Below are positions 63,349-64,000 of a stretch of 64,000 nt of DNA, piece by piece. Origin of the DNA: Pyropia yezoensis. Taxonomy: Eukaryota; Rhodophyta; Bangiophyceae; Bangiales; Bangiaceae. The first letter of the stretch is position 1. The number at the start of each line of letters is the position of its first letter. The translations under genes were made by a program, and so were the position numbers. The stretch spans positions 27,256,894 to 27,320,893 of the forward strand of contig CM020618.1 of the NCBI GenBank assembly GCA_009829735.1. Reading direction: 5' to 3'. The notes under the pieces were generated by a model. The model was not told where the DNA came from. It did no database searches and saw only the letters and a list, made by a program, of their open reading frames with translations.

Positions 63349-64000
63349 CTAGAACTTGTTCTTGTTCTTCTTCTTCTGCTTGTCCATGGTCCACGGCGTC
63401 GGGGAGCCCACCTTCGGGTACATGTCGTCGACCTTGGAAAAGATGCGCACGGCGGCCGCCATGGCATCCGACACCATGCTGCGGTCCTCACCAATGTTGG
63501 CCTTGGCCAGCGCGGCCATGACAACGTTGATCTCAGTCACCTCGCGCATCAGAGTCGTCTTGCGCTGGTCCAACCGGGAGAGGATGTCCTGTAATGATAG
63601 CGACGTTGAGACACAAAGAAGGAACAAAAGAATATCGATACAGCCCGGCAAGCTCCACAGCAATGATACACTCCGCATCTGTCAGTGGTTTGGCCCAGAC
63701 TGGGGACATCCGGGGAGCAGCGACAGCACGAGGAGAGCGCGCAACCACCAAGGTGCAATGCATGCACAGCCACCGATAGGTACGCCTGCCCCGCCTTGTC
63801 CACGCACTCGCACGACGACAACTCGAGGAGATACCCCCCATTCCAATGAGACCGCATACACAGACGCGGCTCGGGCCATCGCTGTCCTTCCCCCCCCCGC
63901 CGACTCCGCCCCCGCGGACTCCCCCCCCCCACGCCCCCATGCAGCATCGTACCTGCACAGCGTTGATCTCGCAACCCTCCTCAATGCAGCCCTTGGCCGC
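63349..64000 (-). CDS. C-terminal exons of an unidentified spliced gene (partial)
   Basis: Two coding exons on the minus strand: 64000-63953 (AAKGCIEEGCEINAVQ) and 63588-63349 (DILSRLDQRKTTLMREVTEI onward), separated by a 364-bp intron (63952-63589) with GT donor (CAG|GTACG) and AG acceptor (ATTACAG|GAC), in phase 0. The joined peptide is helical, likely coiled-coil, then has a PKVGSPTPW segment and a basic end KKKNKNKF. I cannot name the family. A CIEEGC...L...L segment recalls small conserved plastid proteins, which is only an impression. The N-terminal part is beyond the window. Confidence 0.6.

Noticed and set aside
1..64000. CRISPR arrays, rRNA genes, prokaryotic operons or Shine-Dalgarno sites
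   Set aside because: None seen; the gene content is nuclear eukaryotic.

Overview
The window reads as nuclear DNA of a multicellular red alga, most likely a bangialean (Porphyra/Pyropia type). The strongest evidence is a complete nuclear-type phycoerythrin gamma (linker) chain gene at 61548-62390, a protein found only in red algae. The very GC-rich, mostly intronless host genes and the heavy load of LTR retrotransposons also fit.

Layout. (1) 1-13125 is a transposon nest. A Ty3/gypsy chromodomain element (element 1, left part outside the window, 3' LTR 5772-6134) is inserted into a second, different Ty3/gypsy element (element 2a, LTR 8447-8916). Element 2a in turn cuts a decayed hAT transposase (8917-10124), which is followed by a decayed non-LTR reverse transcriptase (11394-13125). 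(2) 14613-32093 is a host gene island: protein phosphatase methylesterase (14613-16202), an odd FAD4/TMEM189-family protein without the family's histidines (about 18750-20763), an Ala-rich unknown protein (21215-23145), a copine (23468-25737, minus), a secreted Cys-rich/Gly-rich wall-type protein (28106-29704) and a secreted subtilisin (30786-32093, minus). (3) 32094-54986 is mobile DNA: a pogo/Tigger transposase relic, a complete and young 9.4 kb Ty3/gypsy element (element 2b, 38717-48093, 5-bp target duplication ATCAG), and a second pogo-type transposase. (4) 54987-59424 is a mirror image of the subtilisin/wall-protein pair. (5) 59425-64000 carries the phycoerythrin gamma gene and the 3' end of a spliced gene.

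The most interesting system is in the retrotransposons. Both LTR lineages carry, between pol and the 3' LTR, a long ORF on the strand opposite to gag-pol (815 and 647 residues from the first ATG). The two proteins share a conserved core by eye although the elements have different LTRs, so the antisense protein looks like a maintained component rather than chance. The coding sequence of both elements is also threaded with short near-perfect hairpins. In element 2 gag and protease overlap by ATGA, and protease and RT share one frame with a single TAG between them.

The host genes have no operon logic. The wall-protein/subtilisin pair is convergent in each arm of an inverted duplication whose arms lie about 23 kb apart, the space between them being largely filled by mobile elements.
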